A stretch of DNA of 32,899 nt from Amphritea sp. Its GTDB lineage: Bacteria > Pseudomonadota > Gammaproteobacteria > Pseudomonadales > Balneatricaceae. Position numbers and translations under genes: made by a program. The notes beneath the pieces were generated by a model. It saw only the letters and a list, made by a program, of their open reading frames with translations, made no database searches and had not been told where the DNA came from. The stretch is from the NCBI GenBank assembly GCA_024679645.1, contig JAIBCZ010000004.1:1-32899 (forward strand), read 5' to 3'. Below, in pieces: positions 28,951 to 32,899 of this stretch (its first letter is position 1; every line of letters begins with the position of its first letter).

Positions 28951-30687
28951 TCAAAACCTGATACCAAATAATCCACCCGCTTCACTATCTGTAATATTCA
29001 GATCCACTCTATAATTTTCAACGTTAAAGCCGTTGTATCCTGACATATCAGGTATATCGTCGGAATTCATTGTCACGATGTATTGAAAATTGTATTGCTC
29101 TGACATTTGAGCTCCTACCATCAACGCTTTAGCGATCTGGCGTTCATCTACTCCATCGAACATCAAGCTATCGTGTATCAGCACCTCTGGCCTATTCGGC
29201 TCCTCAGCCCATAGCTTCATCAGCATCATATCAAAGCAAAAAATCTGCATCTTTGACTTGCCAGTACTTTTTTTGCCTGGGATGTCGAATTCAAACTTTG
29301 GCCCATTTTCTGTTGGGTCAATAGTAAATTTACCGGGTTCCTCGTAAAGCTGTTTTGATATCTCCGCAAAGTACACAACAGCTTGTCGGATAGCTTCATC
29401 ACGCTCAGAGTGATCAATGCGCATCTTACGCTGTAGATTGTGCCTCTCGATTTTGAGTTCTATTTTTTGATCATCTAAGTTCTGTGTCGCAGCTAGCTTC
29501 TGTTTCAACAGCTCAACATTAGCGTTCAGGGCTGACAACTCTGACTGCAAGCTCATATACTGCTCAAGTGCTCCATACTCTTGCAGCAAGGACAAAATCT
29601 GAGCGCGCTCATTATCAAGCGCCTGCTTTTCTGAAAACCGCAGCTCAATGCGAGTAGATATGACGTCCATTTCCTGCTTAAGGTGATCTCGACGGTTTTT
29701 TACTATCGATTCGTGAAAGGCCTCAAACTCATCAAAACGCCTTGTAATAAGATCAGGAAGTTCGATCTGAACTTCAGAAAAAAGCCTCTCAAGCTTACTG
29801 TTATCAGGCTCTATTTCGTCATCGATCGTCCGCTCCAGTTGAGACTGCCACTCTTTGTCGACGGTATCCTCTGCAGATAATTCAGAAAGCCTTTTTGATA
29901 TCTGAGCGATCCGAGTTTCCTTATCCTGATACTCTGGAAGTACTCTAAACTCAGAAACTAATCTTTGAAGCCGTGCGGCCTTATCTTCTTTCAGATGTAT
30001 CTCTGTTGATAGCTCAGATGCCGAGCCCATGATTGCCCCAAGCGTACCCTCGTTAGAGGCCTTCTTTAACGCTTTAATCAGCTTGTCTTTTTGTCTGACC
30101 CCTTCAAACTCTCGTGCTATCTTCCAGTTGAGTTTCAATAAGTATGTCAGTGCGACTTGCACTTGCCAGGCCGCCTGCAGAGGAAAGGTTTTTTCGGGAG
30201 AATCGAAACCCTTTGAAGGTCTAGCAAAGTAGGCAGACAAGGATCGAAATGAGACCCCATTCTTCATAGCTTTCATTGAACCTGAAATATTGAAAAGCTC
30301 GCGGCCTAAACATTCCAACCATTGATCATTAGTAATGTAGTTTTCGCCATCATAGAGAGTGACTGGAAGGAATCCTTTTGGCATCTGGCGAATACGTAGC
30401 TTTGTCGAGCTAGCTCCGCTCCTCTCTATGTGCACTTGTTTGCCAGCAAGACTAATCTTAATCCCGAAAGTGTTATCTACTATTTCAGGGGCTTTAAGGA
30501 TGTTTCCCTTTCTAAGATCACTTCCCAGCAAAGCATTAATTATCTCGACCAGAGAACTTTTTCCTGCGCCATTTCGTGTATGCCCGTCAGTAGACTGGCT
30601 CCCTTTTTCAGCAAGAATTAAGTTCAGGCCTTTATGAAAAGTGACCTTCTTAAAACTTGGTAAGTCGCTGTATACCTCAAGTAGCAT
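28951..30687 (-). CDS. DUF2326-type ABC/SMC-like ATPase, probable ABC-3C ATPase component
   Basis: 578 aa; GLNLILAEKGSQSTDGHTRNGAGKSSLVEIINALLG Walker A, coiled-coil middle, PEVLIHDSLMFDGVDERQIAKAL Walker B region. Confidence 0.8.
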   Translation of the reverse strand: MLLEVYSDLPSFKKVTFHKGLNLILAEKGSQSTDGHTRNGAGKSSLVEIINALLGSDLRKGNILKAPEIVDNTFGIKISLAGKQVHIERSGASSTKLRIRQMPKGFLPVTLYDGENYITNDQWLECLGRELFNISGSMKAMKNGVSFRSLSAYFARPSKGFDSPEKTFPLQAAWQVQVALTYLLKLNWKIAREFEGVRQKDKLIKALKKASNEGTLGAIMGSASELSTEIHLKEDKAARLQRLVSEFRVLPEYQDKETRIAQISKRLSELSAEDTVDKEWQSQLERTIDDEIEPDNSKLERLFSEVQIELPDLITRRFDEFEAFHESIVKNRRDHLKQEMDVISTRIELRFSEKQALDNERAQILSLLQEYGALEQYMSLQSELSALNANVELLKQKLAATQNLDDQKIELKIERHNLQRKMRIDHSERDEAIRQAVVYFAEISKQLYEEPGKFTIDPTENGPKFEFDIPGKKSTGKSKMQIFCFDMMLMKLWAEEPNRPEVLIHDSLMFDGVDERQIAKALMVGAQMSEQYNFQYIVTMNSDDIPDMSGYNGFNVENYRVDLNITDSEAGGLFGIRF

Positions 30688-30940
30688 TTTTAGTGATCCT
30701 TACTAATAATCCATTTTTTTCTTCAATCACGCCGATCAGAAACAATAGGTCGATGGCGAGCACAAACCAGTCGTAAGGAATCTCTCCGTATCGCAAGGAC
30801 GATTTCTGCTGTTCCTGAAAGTCATTCCAGACTGAGCTGACGGTTGATCTCTTATCAATCAGCTCAAAGACATCTGCTGATACTGAGATTAGTGCCCTAT
30901 TAGGGGCCATATGTTTTGAAGGCAGAATCATTGAGTCCAC
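30677..30940 (-). CDS. Small middle component of putative ABC-3C system
   Basis: 87 aa, wHTH-like ...LISVSADVFELIDKRSTVSSVWNDFQEQQ...YDWFVLAIDLLFLIGVIEEKNGLLVRI; overlaps both neighbours. Confidence 0.7.
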   Translation of the reverse strand: MDSMILPSKHMAPNRALISVSADVFELIDKRSTVSSVWNDFQEQQKSSLRYGEIPYDWFVLAIDLLFLIGVIEEKNGLLVRITKNAT

Positions 30941-31836
30941 CCTATAGGCGCGTTATCGAAGATATCGCAGCGCTCAAAGAAGTAACTCAGTACCGCCAGA
31001 GATGATACTTGAGCCGAAACTACGTCTGAATTTCCACCAGCGAAAGCTTGTAGCCCAGAGAAGATTTCGTCAGGTGGTACACCTTCTTCTTTCAGAGAGT
31101 GATATTTCCTTCGGAACGACTCCGCAAGTTCCTCTCCATATTCTGGATCGGGCCAAATCATGAGTAAATCTTCAACAAGCTTTTCTTTGGTTCTGCCTGC
31201 AGTAAGGAGAGTTTCAACGTCTTCAGACAGTCTGTTGTATTGCAGTTTATCAACGGAAACTGGGGCCAATACTGCCTTACCCGTCTCTTTTCCAGATATA
31301 GCCCTGAGTAGCGTCTTGATGGGGTCGTGCGTAAGGGAAACAACATCTGACTGCGTTGGTGCAGGCCCAAACAAATCAACCAGATCCTTCACCGCCATAT
31401 CTAAAGCAAGGTCCTTAAGTATTGCTGGCCGCCAGGAACTAACCTCAATTCCTGCGTTGTTCGCCCGAATATCATCCAAGCAATCAAGAGCATACTTTGG
31501 CAGGCCTTCCCATTCATTATGCACGAAAGTCCACTTGGCCATTTTGGGGCCCCACTTGCTCTTGGCCCCTTCAAAATCACCTTTAATCTTGGTCAGTAAC
31601 TTGTTTTTTTGGAAACCTGAACTCGGTGCATAGACTTGGTAAATGCACTTTTCGGGGATCAGGTAACCATCTGACTTACCATCACCATCCCTACCTGCTG
31701 CTTTAACTAGCTGAAAATTATCCGAGTACTTTTTCTCCATCAAGTCACAGAAAAGGTCTTCATACGCCTGTTCCTTACGCTTGTGAAGTTGAAGCTCTAT
31801 GTCTTTCCCGTACCAAGCTCGCGTAATTTGATCCAT
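30928..31836 (-). CDS. Putative ABC-3C effector/C-terminal-domain component
   Basis: 302 aa; N-terminus YEDLFCDLMEKKYSDNFQLVKAAGRDGDGKSDGYLIPEKCIYQVYAPSSG is nuclease-fold-like; C-terminus ...YGEELAESFRRKYHSLKEEGVPPDEIFSGLQAF. Confidence 0.7.
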   Translation of the reverse strand: MDQITRAWYGKDIELQLHKRKEQAYEDLFCDLMEKKYSDNFQLVKAAGRDGDGKSDGYLIPEKCIYQVYAPSSGFQKNKLLTKIKGDFEGAKSKWGPKMAKWTFVHNEWEGLPKYALDCLDDIRANNAGIEVSSWRPAILKDLALDMAVKDLVDLFGPAPTQSDVVSLTHDPIKTLLRAISGKETGKAVLAPVSVDKLQYNRLSEDVETLLTAGRTKEKLVEDLLMIWPDPEYGEELAESFRRKYHSLKEEGVPPDEIFSGLQAFAGGNSDVVSAQVSSLAVLSYFFERCDIFDNAPIGWTQ

Positions 31837-32082
31837 CTGAGGCTCTTTCCCTGAAGGCTGTGATTTATCCTTTTCACTGTTCGATTACTGTACCAAACCT
31901 TTTACCTAAGATCATTTCACAGTGATATGACAAGAGCGCCTTTCCTGTTAAAAACGACATAGCGGTGTCCCGAAAAGAGCCTAATCGTATAATTCTGACC
32001 AATGGCCACTCATGGTACTGGAGCCACAGTTCTCATCAACAAACTGACCTGAGACTCAATGCCTGATTTAATCTCAATTCGT

Positions 32083-32184
32083 ACAAAGCAACAAACCCAC
32101 TTCTTACCGGGGACCGATAGTTTACCGGGGTTCCTCAAATCCTTATCACAGTTAGCTGTACCCCATGACTCCACCAGTACCACT
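32083..32184 (+). repeat. Imperfect ~100-bp direct repeat, right copy
   Basis: GCAACAAACCCACTTCTTACCGGGG...CAAATCCTTATCACAGTTAGCTGTACCCCATGACTCCACCAGTACCACT. Confidence 0.75.
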
Positions 32185-32274
32185 GAATCAATTACAGGAA
32201 GTAGAGATTAGATGGAAGAAACATTGCTTGATATGAAGTGCAATTTCCCGGTCTGTCTCCGGTTCTTAATTTGA

Positions 32275-32298
32275 GCTATGGTCGCCCTCTGGTCGGGT
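32275..32298 (+). promoter_or_regulatory. Candidate integrase arm-type site (right)
   Basis: GCTATGGTCGCCCTCTGGTCGGGT, 20/24 identical to 6861-6884. Confidence 0.5.
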
Positions 32299-32410
32299 TG
32301 GGAAAATAGTGAATAATTACCGAATGCGGTGAAATACAACATTTACCTGCAATGATGGGAGCTCTTTGCTGCAATCTGCGAGGATATACAACCTACTTTA
32401 CGCTTTCTCA

Positions 32411-32461
32411 AGGATTGAAAATCCTCGTGTCGGTCGTTCGATTCCGCCTCCGGGCACCACT
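32411..32461 (+). repeat. Right attachment-site repeat (attR)
   Basis: AGGATTGAAAATCCTCGTGTCGGTCGTTCGATTCCGCCTCCGGGCACCACT; 50/51 identity to attL. Confidence 0.93.
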
Positions 32462-32469
32462 ACTTTTAA

Positions 32470-32496
32470 GCCTCGTTTTTAAACGGGGCTTTTTTG
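32470..32496 (+). terminator. Terminator following attR
   Basis: AGCCTCGTTTTTAAACGGGGCTTTTTT. Confidence 0.8.
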
Positions 32497-32504
32497 TATC
32501 TGAA

Positions 32505-32564
32505 GAATAGAAAATTCTCGTGTCGGTGGTTCGACTGATTATAAATTCTGGCCTCCGGGCACCA
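32505..32564 (+). repeat. Degenerate tRNA-Phe 3'-end copy (second)
   Basis: GAATAGAAAATTCTCGTGTCGGTGGTTCGA-CTGATTATAAATTCTG-GCCTCCGGGCACCA, with an insertion in the T-arm; followed by its own hairpin plus T6. Confidence 0.85.
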
Positions 32565-32705
32565 ATATACTTTAAGGCCTCACTTCATAGTGGTGCTTTT
32601 TTGTGTCTGGAGGCATGTTAGGGCGTCCTCGAACCGGGTTCGTGCTCCTCTCCCTGCGGGCCATCGCTCAAAAACAGCGATGTTGTATTGTCCTTCGGCC
32701 AATGC

Positions 32706-32722
32706 TCCGCCTCCGGGCACCA
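32706..32722 (+). repeat. Third tRNA-Phe 3'-end remnant
   Basis: CCGCCTCCGGGCACCA followed by AAGCCTC...GGGGCTTTCTTGTATCTGG. Confidence 0.7.
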
Positions 32723-32899
32723 ACTATTCTGATAAAGCCTCACTCTTTTCGAATAGCAAGCCGGGGCTTTCTTGTATCTGGAAGCCAGGCTGTGACTAGT
32801 TTGAATCTTGAGCCATTTAAAGAGAGTAGGGCTGAAACAGGCATGGGCTTGTTGTTGTACATGTTGGCCCGGAATAGCGCACCAGTGAGTAAATGTTGC

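Larger units (their letters stand above)
6766..32461. mobile_element. tRNA-Phe-integrated genomic island with DMSP catabolism and putative conflict-system cargo
   Basis: Bounded by the tRNA-Phe 3' end (6766-6816) and its 51-bp copy with one mismatch (32411-32461); contains two tyrosine integrases, an AlpA-like protein, ParA and accessory genes. Confidence 0.9.

Noticed and set aside
28951-30687. RecN/SMC DNA repair ATPase
   Set aside because: Length, DUF2326-like C-terminus and overlap with the two small partner genes fit an ABC-3C-type ATPase better.
6815-32410. Conjugation (relaxase/T4SS) functions
   Set aside because: No relaxase, coupling protein or T4SS-like ORF recognised; any transfer would need help in trans.
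32411-32564. Possible additional tRNA-Phe genes
   Set aside because: Acceptor 5' strand and D-arm are missing and the second copy has a T-arm insertion; these are att remnants, not tRNAs.
32590-32799. 69-aa ORF at the right end
   Set aside because: Overlaps tRNA-derived remnants and terminator hairpins; likely non-coding.

Overview
Gammaproteobacterial chromosome segment, probably from a marine Oceanospirillales-like organism (lineage inferred from gene content only). Positions 1-6.8 kb are core genome: spoT, rpoZ, gmk, yicC, rph, a crc-like gene, pyrE and tRNA-Phe(GAA). The tRNA-Phe 3' end is the left boundary of a ~25.6 kb genomic island. A 51-bp copy of the tRNA 3' end (one mismatch) marks the right boundary at 32411-32461, and two more degenerate copies follow outside it. 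Island cargo: (i) a ParA plus ribbon-helix-helix-like module; (ii) an apparently complete DMSP (dimethylsulfoniopropionate) catabolic cluster dddT / ADH-like paralogue / dddD // dddB-dddC / dddR; (iii) two tyrosine integrases, an AlpA-like protein, a DUF927 protein and several unknown ORFs; (iv) a three-gene DUF2326-ATPase operon resembling an ABC-3C (ABC three-component) conflict system. Main points to check: the iron-ADH-like paralogue beside dddD seems to have lost all its metal ligands; a 39-bp inverted-repeat pair sits in the dddD/dddB divergent region; imperfect ~100-bp direct repeats bracket the ABC-3C-like operon; a dense hairpin cluster precedes the DUF927 gene; a perfect 12-bp stem lies inside the 5' end of an unknown ORF; and tRNA 3'-end/terminator modules are stacked at the right end. 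All family assignments come from reading the translations by eye; no database search was run.
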